Part shown: positions 1 to 7,728 of the stretch, in pieces | How positions within the stretch are numbered: position 1 is the first letter of the stretch | Layout of the letters: each line of letters starts with the position of its first letter | DNA from: DSAR01 sp034437315 | Lineage (GTDB): Bacteria; Chloroflexota; Anaerolineae; B4-G1 | Length of the DNA stretch: 37,252 bases | Direction: 5' to 3' | Assembly (NCBI GenBank): GCA_034437315.1 | Contig: DAOTUC010000124.1 | Span: 1 to 37,252, forward strand | The notes under the pieces: model-generated | Told to the model about the DNA's origin: nothing | The model's input: only the letters and a program-made list of their open reading frames with translations | The model's database searches: none | Position numbers and translations under genes: made by a program

Positions 1-168
1 CTCACGTGGGGGGCTCAACAACTTTGTCATTTCAGACCTCCTTGGGCTGGTTTGCTTCGTTTTGCTGCATATTATAACCAAGTTGGCCTTTCAGTGCCAG
101 TTTTTACCCCTCGAATCCGCGTAGAGCCCTTTAATCTTTGCTATTGTACATCACGCCATCGACTTTGA

Positions 169-390
169 CAAGAAGGCGCGCCGCTCAAACCGCCCGAAAC
201 CCAACGCATCACCGGAACCGCCAAAGTGCTCTCGCCAGAGCAAGTCGCCCGGTCTATCGTGCGCGGCGTCGAGCAACGGAAGCCCTACATACTCCCCAAC
301 TTCGAGGGTTGGCTCTACTTCGCGCTGACCAATCGCCTCGTCACTGCCAGGTTGGTGTATTGGTACATTGATAGGCTGGTGAAGCGGTAA
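169..390 (+). pseudogene. C-terminal remnant of a short-chain dehydrogenase (3-ketodihydrosphingosine reductase-like)
   Basis: The frame closing with TAA at 388-390 reads about 73 residues, including LKPPETQRITGTAKVLSPEQ followed by VARSIVRGVE and a Tyr/Trp-rich membrane-proximal tail ending YWYIDRLVKR. From memory this resembles the C-terminal end of 3-ketodihydrosphingosine reductase-type SDRs (KPPET, SPEQVA). The same frame has a TGA at 166-168, and bases 1-165 show no SDR catalytic or Rossmann motifs in any frame. The 5' part therefore appears lost or replaced. The words just before the stop (TTTGAC in the neighbouring frame) could mark a one-base deletion. Family membership rests on motif memory only. 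Bases 1-165 hold nothing else I can support. Confidence 0.5.
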
Positions 391-412
391 ATTGGTGAGT
401 TGGCAAACCGGT

Positions 413-1663
413 CTACTGATCCGCCAGCACCGTGGCGTCGGCGGGCATGCCGGGTTTGAGCGCGCGATCTTCGTTGGTCAAGCGTACTTTGACGGCGAAG
501 ACCAGGTTGACCCGCTCCTCCTGGGTCTGGACGTTGCGCGGCGTGAATTCCGCCTCGCCGGCGATGTTGACGACCTGCCCTATGAACACCCGGTCTGGGA
601 AGGAATCCACCTGTACTTCCACCGATTGGCCCAATTTCACGCGCCCGACCTGGGTCACCGGGATGTAGATGAGCAAGTCGACTTCGTCCAGGTTGGTGAT
701 GGTCAAGAGCGACATGCCAGCGGAGGCGGTCTCTCCGGCCTGGCTGGCCCGGCTGGTGACCGTGCCAGCCATCGGGGCTTCTAGCGTGAGTTGGTCGATC
801 TGTGCGTCAATCAGCCACAAAGCCGCCTCGGCCTGACGCAATTGCGCCTCGGCCGTCGCGATTTCCTCCGCCGTAGCGCCGGCCTCTACCTCGTCCAGCG
901 AGGCTTGCGCCGCGTCGACCTGTGCCTGGGAGAGGCGAGCCTGGGTCTCGGCCCCGTGAAGCTCGGTCTGGAGCCGCAGCGGGTTGTCGCGCATCTCGAT
1001 CAAAGCCCACAGGTAGCGCCGCGCCCCGTTCAGCTCCGCCTCCGCCTTTCGCAACGCCGCCTCCGCCGCCTGCACCTGCAAATCCCAGGCGCGCTTCTCA
1101 TCCCCGCCCCGATCCTTGTAGACATTCCACTTCAGGCGCGTCTCCGCCAGGTTCGCCTCCGCCATCTCCACGTCTTGCTCGGCCAGCGACACTTGGGTGC
1201 GAGCCGCTGCGATCTCAATCTCCAATTCCAACGGTTTACTGACCACGTCCCGCGCGTTGACGACCGCTTGATTCGCCCCCTCCAACCGAGCTTCCGCTTG
1301 CGCCAGCGCGGCAGCGGCGGCCGAGATTTCCTCCGGGCGCGCCCCGGCCAAAACCCGCGCCAGGTTGGCCTCGGCCGCCGCTACGCCGGATTCCACCTCC
1401 AGGCGTTGGCTCTGAAACACCGCGTCGTCTAGCCGGACCAGCACGTCGCCCGCCCGCACCTCATCGCCTCGGGCCACCTGCATCTCAGCGATGCGCCCGG
1501 AGACTTGCGGGGAGACGACCACCTCCCACCCCTCAATGAAACCAGAAGCGGTGATCGCTCCATTGGCCGCGTCGCTCCCACATCCAACCAAAAGAAGGAC
1601 AAGCGCCAACCCGCCGGCTATCAATCGGATCATTCGCCGTTCACTATTCGCTATTCGTTGCAT
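413..1663 (-). CDS. HlyD-family periplasmic adaptor (membrane fusion) lipoprotein of an ABC exporter
   Basis: Membrane fusion protein of 416 residues, expected to link an ABC-2 exporter to the outside. Residues 11-28 form a lipoprotein signal ending LLLVGC, with Cys28 as lipidation site. A biotinyl-lipoyl-like half (EVVVSPQVSGRIAEM) precedes a long Ala/Glu-rich coiled-coil hairpin (about 80-290). The returning half (APMAGTVTSR) and a beta-barrel region ending FTPRNVQTQEERVN follow, as in YbhG-like adaptors. The ATG at 1663 has GAGGAG eight bases upstream. A second ATG at 1633 would start directly at the signal peptide. Codons 2-11 are written in a heptamer repeat, so the native start could be 1633. 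It is the last gene of operon 1, 15 bp after the second adaptor. Confidence 0.88.
   Translation of the reverse strand: MQRIANSERRMIRLIAGGLALVLLLVGCGSDAANGAITASGFIEGWEVVVSPQVSGRIAEMQVARGDEVRAGDVLVRLDDAVFQSQRLEVESGVAAAEANLARVLAGARPEEISAAAAALAQAEARLEGANQAVVNARDVVSKPLELEIEIAAARTQVSLAEQDVEMAEANLAETRLKWNVYKDRGGDEKRAWDLQVQAAEAALRKAEAELNGARRYLWALIEMRDNPLRLQTELHGAETQARLSQAQVDAAQASLDEVEAGATAEEIATAEAQLRQAEAALWLIDAQIDQLTLEAPMAGTVTSRASQAGETASAGMSLLTITNLDEVDLLIYIPVTQVGRVKLGQSVEVQVDSFPDRVFIGQVVNIAGEAEFTPRNVQTQEERVNLVFAVKVRLTNEDRALKPGMPADATVLADQ
1631..1659. repeat. Heptamer-phased repeat over an adaptor gene start
   Basis: On the minus strand this tract reads as successive 7-mers ACGAATA, GCGAATA, GTGAACG, GCGAATG. 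It lies between the Shine-Dalgarno-linked ATG (1663) and an in-frame ATG (1633), so it encodes residues 2-10 (QRIANSERR). It looks like a repeat that has been captured as an N-terminal extension. The period is directly visible; the origin is inference. Confidence 0.6.
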
Positions 1664-1678
1664 CTTTACTGCTCCTCG

Positions 1679-3073
1679 CTACTGCGCCTTACTAATGATC
1701 ACCGCGTCGGCTGGCACGCCGGGTCTGAGGTCGTGATCGGGATTGGGGATTTGCACGTCGACGGCGAAGACCATATTCACCCGCTCCTCCGGGGTCTGGA
1801 CATTGCGGGGCGTAAACTCCGCCTTATCGGCGATGGCGACCACCGCCCCTTCGAAGATGCGATCGGGAAAACCGTCCACTCGCACCTCAATCGCCTGCCC
1901 AATGAAGACCTGACCGAGCCTGTTCGCGGGCACGTAGATGGTCAACGTCACCTCGTCCAGATCGCCCAACGTGAGCATCGTCCCACCAGGGGCCGCCAAT
2001 TCTCCCTCGTGAATGCTCAATTCCAGGACCACGCCGCTCACCGGCGCGGCGATGGTCTGCTTCTCGAGCCACACGAGCAGGGAATTGAGCGCGGCCTTGG
2101 CCTGATCGACCTGCGCTTCCATAATGGCGATCTCCTCGGCTGTCGCGCCGGCCCGCAGCGCGTCCAACTGGGTCTCTGCCATTTTAACGCTCGCTTTGGC
2201 CGCCCAGTACTCCGTCTCGGCCGCGTCGATCTGGGCGTTCAATTCCTGGAGGTTATCCCGCATGGCGTAAAGCCGGTTCAGGGTCGCCCGCGTCCCATCC
2301 AATCCAGCCTGGGCGGCATTGACGCCCACCCAGGCCTTCCAGTAATTGTTGGGGATCAGGTGAAAATCGAGCGACATCCCCGGCAAGGAAGGCGGGGGGC
2401 ACATAGGCAAATAAGGATGCTCTTCACACAGTTCCGCCAGCTCCTCGATCTCCTCCCTGGCCTCCGATAGCTCCTTCTTGGCGCTCCAGAAATTATCGTG
2501 CGCGATTTCCGCTGCATCTTTCATCGCCGTCGCCTGGGCCAGGCCGGCATCCGCCGCCGCCGCCTGAGCCTCGGCCTGGACAATCTGAGCCTTCAACTCC
2601 TGGGGGTTATCCCGCATAGCGATAAGGTCTTGCCAGGCTTGATAGGCGCCATCCCGCCCGGCCTGGGCCTGGGCCAGTTCCGCCTCGGCCCGGCGAATGC
2701 GCTCCGCGCGCGCGCCGGCCCGGGCCTGGGCCAGCTCCGCCTCGGCGATTGCCACCACCGCCCGCGCGATCTCGATCTGGGCGTCCAGCAACGCGCTATC
2801 CAGATGGGCCACAACTTGCCCGGCATCGACCGCCTGACCTTCTTCGACCAACAGTTCCAGCACACGCCCGCCCAACTCCGGCGCGACCGCCACCGACTCG
2901 GCCTCGATGAAACCGGAGGCGGTCAGCCCATCCGATGCGGTTTCCAATAGGTCCAATTCGGTCAACACGTCCTGCCACATCTCTGGGTTGGCCGAAAAAT
3001 AGAACCCGGCGACGACCGCCCCGGCGACAATCAAGACGACGATGCTAAGCGCTATGATTTGTTTTCGCTTCAT
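1679..3073 (-). CDS. HlyD-family adaptor with membrane anchor and enlarged hairpin
   Basis: Second membrane fusion protein, 464 residues, paralogous to the gene downstream (both share FTPRNVQT-x-EERVN near the C-terminus). Residues 5-27 form one hydrophobic anchor instead of a lipobox. The coiled-coil hairpin is longer than usual and carries two related blocks containing AMRDN (LIAMRDNPQEL and LYAMRDNLQEL). Between them is a Pro-rich insertion with two cysteines (CEEHPYLPMCPPPSLPG). Its ATG at 3071-3073 overlaps the TGA of the upstream ATPase (ATGA), implying translational coupling. It probably works with the same ATPase/permease complex, either as a hetero-oligomer with the lipoprotein adaptor or as an alternative to it. 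Confidence 0.87.
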   Translation of the reverse strand: MKRKQIIALSIVVLIVAGAVVAGFYFSANPEMWQDVLTELDLLETASDGLTASGFIEAESVAVAPELGGRVLELLVEEGQAVDAGQVVAHLDSALLDAQIEIARAVVAIAEAELAQARAGARAERIRRAEAELAQAQAGRDGAYQAWQDLIAMRDNPQELKAQIVQAEAQAAAADAGLAQATAMKDAAEIAHDNFWSAKKELSEAREEIEELAELCEEHPYLPMCPPPSLPGMSLDFHLIPNNYWKAWVGVNAAQAGLDGTRATLNRLYAMRDNLQELNAQIDAAETEYWAAKASVKMAETQLDALRAGATAEEIAIMEAQVDQAKAALNSLLVWLEKQTIAAPVSGVVLELSIHEGELAAPGGTMLTLGDLDEVTLTIYVPANRLGQVFIGQAIEVRVDGFPDRIFEGAVVAIADKAEFTPRNVQTPEERVNMVFAVDVQIPNPDHDLRPGVPADAVIISKAQ

Positions 3074-4023
3074 TCCTTCACTCCTCTATTGTCGTGCTCT
3101 CGAACGCTGGAGATAAATACGTCCTCCAGCGATGGGGCGATCACGTCCATCGCTTGCAGGCGCACGTCCGCGTTGGACAACGCCCGCTCAATGCGCGATT
3201 CGTATTGATCCACATCCTGGGCTACAACGTGGATCAACGCCCCGTACAATGCGACCTCCTCGAACACGTCCAACTGCTGCAACACAGTCATCGCCACGTC
3301 GGGCCGGTCGCAGTCGATCTCCAGGACCTGACCGCTCATTTTATTGACTTTGATCTCCTCCGGCGAACCGTGGGCGATGATGCGCCCCTGGTGGATGAAA
3401 GCCAGCGCCTGACAATGCTCCGCCTCATCCATATAGTGGGTGGTGACGAAAATCGTCGTCCCTTCGTCGGCCAAGCGATAGAGCAAGTCCCAGAAGGTTC
3501 GCCGGGAGATAGGGTCCACCCCGGCTGTCGGCTCGTCCAGAAAAAGCATGTCCGGCTCGTGGAGGATCGCCGCGCCCAGGGCCAGGCGCTGTTTCCAGCC
3601 GCCAGCGAGGTTGCGCGTCAATTCTCGCTCGCGCCCCTCCAACCCCGCCATCTGGACCGCAAACTGCTTGCGTTGGCGCAAGCGTTCGCCGCGTACCCCG
3701 TAGGTCCGCCCGTAAAAATCCAGGTTCTCGCTCACCGTCAGGTCCTGGTACAGACTGAAACGCTGTGACATGTACCCGATGCGCCGGCGTATCTCCTCCG
3801 GCTGGCGGGCGATGTCGTAACCCAACACCGTCGCCCGGCCGGCCGTCGGGCGCAACAGGCACAACAACATGCGGATAGTCGTCGTCTTGCCCGCCCCGTT
3901 GGGCCCCAGGAAGCCGAAGATCTCCCCGCGCTGGATGTGGAACGTCACGCCATCGACGGCGGTAAAATCGCCAAACGTCTTGGTCAGGTCGTCCACTTGA
4001 ACAGCGTATTCACTCACAATCAT
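3070..4023 (-). CDS. ABC exporter ATPase, YbhF C-half type
   Basis: Cytoplasmic ABC ATPase of 317 residues. Walker A GPNGAGKTT is at 40-48, the Q-loop region at about 86-90 (YMSQRFSLY), the signature is LAGGWKQR (139-146), Walker B is MLFLDEP with Glu164, and the switch is VTTHYMDEAE with His196. The pattern matches the C-terminal half of the fused E. coli ATPase YbhF, whose signature is also non-canonical. I placed the start at ATG 4023, where GGGAG lies just upstream and homology begins. An open frame continues upstream to 4173, but that stretch is the shadow of the preceding ATPase gene. It is ten bases from the upstream gene and overlaps the next by four. Confidence 0.9.
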   Translation of the reverse strand: MIVSEYAVQVDDLTKTFGDFTAVDGVTFHIQRGEIFGFLGPNGAGKTTTIRMLLCLLRPTAGRATVLGYDIARQPEEIRRRIGYMSQRFSLYQDLTVSENLDFYGRTYGVRGERLRQRKQFAVQMAGLEGRERELTRNLAGGWKQRLALGAAILHEPDMLFLDEPTAGVDPISRRTFWDLLYRLADEGTTIFVTTHYMDEAEHCQALAFIHQGRIIAHGSPEEIKVNKMSGQVLEIDCDRPDVAMTVLQQLDVFEEVALYGALIHVVAQDVDQYESRIERALSNADVRLQAMDVIAPSLEDVFISSVREHDNRGVKE

Positions 4024-4033
4024 CGATCTCCCA

Positions 4034-4975
4034 TTATCTTTCCTCCGCTCGTTCACGGATGAGCGAGATGAAAGCCTCTTCCATCCGGGGGCGCGTCTGG
4101 CGCATTTCGTGGATGACGATGTTGGCCTGCTCCAACGCCTCCTGGAGTTCTGGCGCGCGTCGCCCGGCGTCATCGACGAACACGTGGAGCAGGTCGCCGT
4201 AGGTCTGCACCTCGCGCACGCCGGGGAGCGTCTCGATCAATCGCCCGGCCTCGCGCAAGCGCTCAGGCCGCAGCGCTAACAACTCCCCCTCTACCATCCC
4301 CTTGATCGCCGCCGGTTCATCGCACACGATGACGTCCCCCTCAAACATCAGCGCCGCCCGCGAGCACCGTTCCGCCTCGTCCATGTAGGGCGTGCTGACG
4401 AAGAGCGTCACGCCATCCAGGTGGAGATCGGCCAGGATGTCCCAGAACTCCCGCCGTGAGACCGGATCCACGCCGGTCGTCGGCTCGTCGAGGAAGATGA
4501 TCTCTGGCTGGTGGATCAGCGTGCAGGCCAGCGCCAGCTTTTTCTGCATGCCGCCGGAAAGATGCACCGCCCGCCGGCCCTTGAACTGGGTCAAGCGGGC
4601 GAATCCCAACAATTGTTCGATGCGATCCTCGCGCTCGCGCCGCGAGACCTGGAAGATGTCGGCGAAAAAGATCAGGTTCTCCAGCACCGTCAGGTCGCCG
4701 TAGAGCGAGAACTGCTGCGGCATGTAGCCGATGCGGGCCTTGATCGCCTCCGATTCCTTGACCGTGTCGAAGCCGGCCACCTGGGCGCTCCCCTCGTTGG
4801 GGTCCATGATCGCGCACAGCATGCGGATTGTGGTCGTCTTGCCCGCGCCATCGGGTCCCAGCAGGCCGAAAATCTCGCCTCGGCGAATCGCCAGGTCCAA
4901 GCCGTCGACGGCTGTGATCTTCTTGAAGCGTTTTGTCAGCCCCTGTGTCTCAATTACCCATTTGTCATTTTTCAT
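4034..4975 (-). CDS. ABC exporter ATPase, YbhF N-half type, lacking the switch histidine
   Basis: ABC ATPase of 313 residues. Walker A is GPDGAGKTT (40-48), the signature is LSGGMQKK (139-146), and Walker B is IIFLDEP with Glu164. The H-loop reads FVSTPYMDEAE, placing Pro196 where the partner ATPase has His196. From family knowledge, the N-terminal half of E. coli YbhF also has GPDGAGKT and no switch histidine. This gene and the next therefore look like the two YbhF halves encoded separately and probably acting as an asymmetric heterodimer. The first codons (MKNDKWVIE) lie in a heptamer repeat. The stop is ten bases before the next ATG, and the permease gene ends ten bases upstream. Confidence 0.9.
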   Translation of the reverse strand: MKNDKWVIETQGLTKRFKKITAVDGLDLAIRRGEIFGLLGPDGAGKTTTIRMLCAIMDPNEGSAQVAGFDTVKESEAIKARIGYMPQQFSLYGDLTVLENLIFFADIFQVSRREREDRIEQLLGFARLTQFKGRRAVHLSGGMQKKLALACTLIHQPEIIFLDEPTTGVDPVSRREFWDILADLHLDGVTLFVSTPYMDEAERCSRAALMFEGDVIVCDEPAAIKGMVEGELLALRPERLREAGRLIETLPGVREVQTYGDLLHVFVDDAGRRAPELQEALEQANIVIHEMRQTRPRMEEAFISLIRERAEER

Positions 4976-4977
4976 TC
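4951..4977. repeat. Heptamer-phased repeat at an ATPase start codon
   Basis: On the minus strand the tract reads AATGAAA, AATGACA, AATGGGT, AATTGAG in perfect 7-base phase. The first unit supplies the start codon of the ATPase gene and the tract encodes its first residues. No Shine-Dalgarno is obvious. The period is directly visible; its significance is inferred from similar tracts elsewhere in this window. Confidence 0.5.
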
Positions 4978-4984
4978 GTCACTC

Positions 4985-6106
4985 TCAATCCAAGCGTTTC
5001 TTGAAGCGGGTCGCTGCGACAATCATGATGATCATCCCAAAGAAGGCCAGGGCCGCGACCTGTTCGGCCAGGATCTCGATCCCCACTCCCTTGAGCAATA
5101 TCCCGCGCACGATGACGAGCATGTAGCGCAGCGGAACGGCGTGGCTGATGATTTGCAAGGGTCGGGGCATAGCCTCAATCGGGAAAAAGAAGCCGGCCAG
5201 GAAAATCGCCGGCAGCATCGTCAGGAAGACCAACAACATGGCCTCTTGCTGGGTGTTCGCCACGCTGGAAAAGAAGATGCCGATCCCCAGTGACGTCATC
5301 AGGAAAAGGGCGGATAGCAGCAACAGCAGCGAGAGGCTCCCGCGAATGGGGATCCCGAACCATAAGACGCCGATGGCGAGCACCTCCAGGACGTTGAAGA
5401 AGGCCAGTAACACGTAGGGCGCGACTTTGCCCCCGATCAGTTCCAGGGGCCGAATCGGTGTGACGATTAACTGCTCGATCGTCCCTTGCTCCCGCTCCCG
5501 CACGATGGCCATGGCGGTCAGCAGCATCGTGATGCTGAACAGAATCATCGCGATGACGCCGGGGATCATAAAGTCGGCGCTCTTCATCTCCGGATTGTAC
5601 CAGACGCGCGGCCGGACGTCCACTGCCATCAAATCCTCGGCGGAGACGCCTGTCCGGCGCTCAATGATTCGCATACTCTGCTGCTGCCCCACCTGTTGCG
5701 AGGCGGCGAAGACGGTGTTGGCGACGCTTGGGTCTGACCCGTCGATGACGAACAGCACCTCGGCCGTGCGCCCGGCGACGATGTCGGCGCCGTAATTGGC
5801 CGGGATGATCAACCCGGCGCGCGCGTCCCCCCGATCCACCTGGCGCTTCATCTCCTCCTCGCTTTCGACGTAGGATAGATCGAAATAATTGGAACTGCGA
5901 TAGGCCTCCACCAACGCCCGGCTCTGGCGGCTGCGGTCGGCGTCCAGCACGGCGGTGCGCAGTTGTTCGATGTCGGTGGTGGCGGCGTAGCCCAGGAGAA
6001 ACAGCTGGATGATCGGGATGAGAAAGACCACCGCCAGTGTCCGCCGGTCGCGCAGGATGTGGATCAACTCTTTGCGGGCGATCGTTAGCATACGGACAAT
6101 CGACAT
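4985..6106 (-). CDS. ABC-2 type exporter permease
   Basis: Integral membrane permease of 373 residues in the ABC-2 (YbhS/YbhR-like) family. A cytoplasmic N-terminus (TIARKELIHILRDRR) leads into one transmembrane helix ending LLGYA. A large extracytoplasmic domain (about 45-175) contains VLDADRS and, before the membrane, VWYNPEMKSADFMIPG. Five further helices follow, with the conserved cytoplasmic loop REREQGTIEQLIVTPIRP. It lies one base after the tetR stop and nine bases before the ATPase, so it belongs to operon 1. It is the only permease in that operon, although YbhFSR-type exporters usually have two. Confidence 0.9.
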   Translation of the reverse strand: MSIVRMLTIARKELIHILRDRRTLAVVFLIPIIQLFLLGYAATTDIEQLRTAVLDADRSRQSRALVEAYRSSNYFDLSYVESEEEMKRQVDRGDARAGLIIPANYGADIVAGRTAEVLFVIDGSDPSVANTVFAASQQVGQQQSMRIIERRTGVSAEDLMAVDVRPRVWYNPEMKSADFMIPGVIAMILFSITMLLTAMAIVREREQGTIEQLIVTPIRPLELIGGKVAPYVLLAFFNVLEVLAIGVLWFGIPIRGSLSLLLLLSALFLMTSLGIGIFFSSVANTQQEAMLLVFLTMLPAIFLAGFFFPIEAMPRPLQIISHAVPLRYMLVIVRGILLKGVGIEILAEQVAALAFFGMIIMIVAATRFKKRLD

Positions 6107-6107
6107 C

Positions 6108-6725
6108 TCACGCCTCCTCCGTCACGCCCAGGCCGTCGAAGAGCATGCTCGTCAGCACTTCGGGCAAGTCGTCCCACCTTGAAATAATCGCTTCGTCGCC
6201 CAGGATGCGGAAAATGAGCAGGCCGACAAACATCCCCTGCAACGCCCGGGCCGTCAGCGTCGCATCCACCGGGCGAATATCTCCCATCTCAATGCGCGCT
6301 CGCACGTATTGCTCGATCATCGCGGTGGCCTGCCGGACAAACTGCTGGTAAAAGCGCTCTCGCAAATCCGGGCTGACCAATACCTCGGGCAAGACCGCCA
6401 AGACGGTCTCCTCCAGTTGCTCGATCCTGCCTGGCCGGCGGCGCAGTATGTCGATGAAGAAGTCGCGGGGGTCGAGTTGCAGCGCCCCGTTCAGTTCCCC
6501 CGCGAGCGCATCCAGTTTGGCCAGACGGGTCATAAGGCCAATTAAAAGATCGCCTTTGCTGTCGAAGTAGTTGTAGATGGTGCCCTCAGACACACCAGCC
6601 TCATGGGCGATCTCCTTGGTCGTCGCCTGATGAAAGCCCTTCTCAGAGAACACCGTCGCTGCGGCGTCGAGCAGTTGATTCCGCCGGGCCTCGATCAATT
6701 GTTGATGGATCGGATCGTTTGACAC
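6108..6725 (-). CDS. TetR-family repressor of exporter operon 1
   Basis: TetR-family regulator of 205 residues. The N-terminal helix-turn-helix (about 10-60) reads LLDAAATVFSEKGF, then TTKEIAHEAGVSEGTIYNYF with KGDLL. The C-terminal ligand/dimer domain is all helical. The GTG at 6725 is chosen because GGGAGG lies five bases upstream. An in-frame ATG at 6752 has no comparable site, and the open frame runs to 6794 without support. It is the first gene of its operon and sits directly downstream of a consensus promoter with three palindromic operators, so autorepression is the simplest reading. A drug-like or lipophilic inducer is typical for this context but not shown. Confidence 0.9.
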   Translation of the reverse strand: MSNDPIHQQLIEARRNQLLDAAATVFSEKGFHQATTKEIAHEAGVSEGTIYNYFDSKGDLLIGLMTRLAKLDALAGELNGALQLDPRDFFIDILRRRPGRIEQLEETVLAVLPEVLVSPDLRERFYQQFVRQATAMIEQYVRARIEMGDIRPVDATLTARALQGMFVGLLIFRILGDEAIISRWDDLPEVLTSMLFDGLGVTEEA

Positions 6726-6825
6726 AGGCGCCTCCCTTGTCAGATTTTTCATTTTCCCATCTCGAAACCGCCGGATGTGAGCCGGCGAGAGCAAAAGAGG
6801 AAAAGTGATAGCGCAGCATGGTTAA

Positions 6826-6876
6826 TGAGCGCTCACTCACTATAGTGAGTGCTCACTCAATATAGTGAGCGCTCAC
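6826..6876. promoter_or_regulatory. Triple palindromic TetR operator, 20-bp spacing
   Basis: Three near-identical palindromes are centred at 6830/6831, 6850/6851 and 6870/6871, exactly 20 bp apart. Cores are TGAGCGCTCA, GTGAGTGCTCAC and GTGAGCGCTCAC, separated by CTATA or AATATA words. They cover roughly +1 to +50 of the minus-strand promoter at 6882-6909. The adjacent tetR gene (start 6725) is the likely binder. Direct observation of symmetry and spacing; the assignment to this TetR is inference. Confidence 0.8.
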
Positions 6877-6881
6877 TCATA

Positions 6882-6909
6882 ATTATAACACGGCCGGCGC
6901 CGGTGTCAA
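6882..6909 (-). promoter_or_regulatory. Consensus sigma-70 promoter of exporter operon 1
   Basis: On the minus strand TTGACA (6909-6904) and TATAAT (6887-6882) are separated by 16 bp, both perfect matches to consensus. Transcription would begin near 6875, inside the third operator palindrome, and read tetR, permease, ATPases and adaptors. Confidence 0.8.
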
Positions 6910-6940
6910 ATCCACAATTGTTAAGGCATTGTTAAGGTAC

Positions 6941-6985
6941 CTACTTGTACACTTGCCGCTTGACACTTACTCCTTGGAAGTTACC
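6941..6985. repeat. CTTG-type octamer tract upstream of higB
   Basis: The plus strand shows units of about eight bases built on CTTG: CTACTTGT, ACACTTGC, CGCTTGAC, ACTTACTC, CTTGGAAG, followed by TTACC. This is the same word family as the long tracts at 10195-10310 and 10741-10820, and it marks the left side of the AT-richer higBA/nuclease island. It is degenerate. Confidence 0.5.
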
Positions 6986-6992
6986 CCCCATC

Positions 6993-7021
6993 TTGTATTA
7001 TCATACATTCCGTGTTATTAT
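6993..7021 (+). promoter_or_regulatory. Probable higBA promoter
   Basis: TTGTAT (6993-6998) and TATTAT (7016-7021) have a 17-bp spacer. Transcription would begin near 7028, which is the GTG start proposed for higB, implying a leaderless or near-leaderless message. Neither box is a full consensus. Confidence 0.4.
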
Positions 7022-7027
7022 GTTAGC

Positions 7028-7321
7028 GTGATACGATCATTCAAGGATACAGGGACTGAAGATATCTTCAACGGTGAGAACACCAAGGCTGGTCGTAGAA
7101 CCTGCCCTCGCTCTCTATGGAAAATCGCAGCCCGTAAGCTTGATCTACTCGATTCTGCTGTCTCGCTTGAGGATCTACGGGCGCCTCCGGGTAATCGACT
7201 GGAAGCTCTTACCGGAAATCGCGCGGGACAGCACAGCATTCGTATCAATAATCAATACCGGATCTGTTTCGTGTGGACCAACGCAGGACCAGACGAAGTA
7301 GAGATAGTAGACTATCACTGA
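7028..7321 (+). CDS. higB: HigB-type toxin (RelE superfamily mRNA interferase)
   Basis: Protein of 97 residues matching HigB/RelE toxins, which cleave mRNA on the ribosome. The start region IRSFKDTGTEDIFNG, the middle RKLDLLDSAVSLEDL and the core PPGNRLEAL, QHSIRINNQYRICFVW and VEIVDYH are characteristic. The GTG at 7028 is chosen because homologues begin directly at IRSF; the open frame extends further upstream through repeat sequence. No Shine-Dalgarno is visible. The antitoxin gene follows 28 bp downstream, in the toxin-first order usual for higBA. The pair lies in an AT-richer stretch between two GC-rich exporter operons, suggesting acquisition by transfer. Confidence 0.88.
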   Translation: MIRSFKDTGTEDIFNGENTKAGRRTCPRSLWKIAARKLDLLDSAVSLEDLRAPPGNRLEALTGNRAGQHSIRINNQYRICFVWTNAGPDEVEIVDYH

Positions 7322-7349
7322 GGAAACCCTCAAACGGAAAGAGAAAATT

Positions 7350-7670
7350 ATGGTTAGAATACCAACAAATCGACCGCCGACTCATCCTGGTGAGATGTTG
7401 CTGGAGGAATTTCTTAAGCCGATGGCTCTGACTCAACGGGACTTGGCGCGGGCTATCCACGTGCCGTATCAAAGAGTCAACGAAGTGATCAACGGACGCA
7501 GAGGAATGACCCCGAGCACCGCTCTGCGCTTGGCAAAGTTCTTTGGCGTTTCGGCAGACTTCTGGATGAATCTGCAAATGCGTTGGGACCTGTATCACGT
7601 TCGGCAGAAAGAATCCGAGCATCTGAAGACCATCCAACCTCATATCGTTTCCATCAGTTCTACCGGATAA
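7350..7670 (+). CDS. higA: HigA-type antitoxin, XRE helix-turn-helix
   Basis: Protein of 106 residues with the HigA signature HPGEMLLEEFLKP, followed by a helix-turn-helix (LTQRDLARAIHVPYQRVNEV and INGRRGMTPSTALRLAKFFG) and SADFWMNLQ. Members bind and neutralise HigB and repress the operon. It lies directly after higB on the same strand. The C-terminal tail after residue about 90 is variable. Confidence 0.9.
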   Translation: MVRIPTNRPPTHPGEMLLEEFLKPMALTQRDLARAIHVPYQRVNEVINGRRGMTPSTALRLAKFFGVSADFWMNLQMRWDLYHVRQKESEHLKTIQPHIVSISSTG

Positions 7671-7728
7671 GCTAAACAGGTCAGCCATTTCCTCCTTCGA
7701 TAAAACTCTTACACTTTGTCTGGCCCTC

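Noticed and set aside
791..1432. Plus-strand open frames across 392-3768, opposite the adaptor and ATPase genes
   Set aside because: They are antisense to well-supported genes, low in complexity and without recognisable domains.
4024..4173. N-terminal extension of the ATPase starting at 4023
   Set aside because: It overlaps the preceding ATPase gene in another frame and has no ABC homology.
6960..6965. TTGACA as the higBA -35 box
   Set aside because: No -10 box lies 15-19 bp downstream; the sequence there is a C run. TTGTAT/TATTAT closer to the start fits better.
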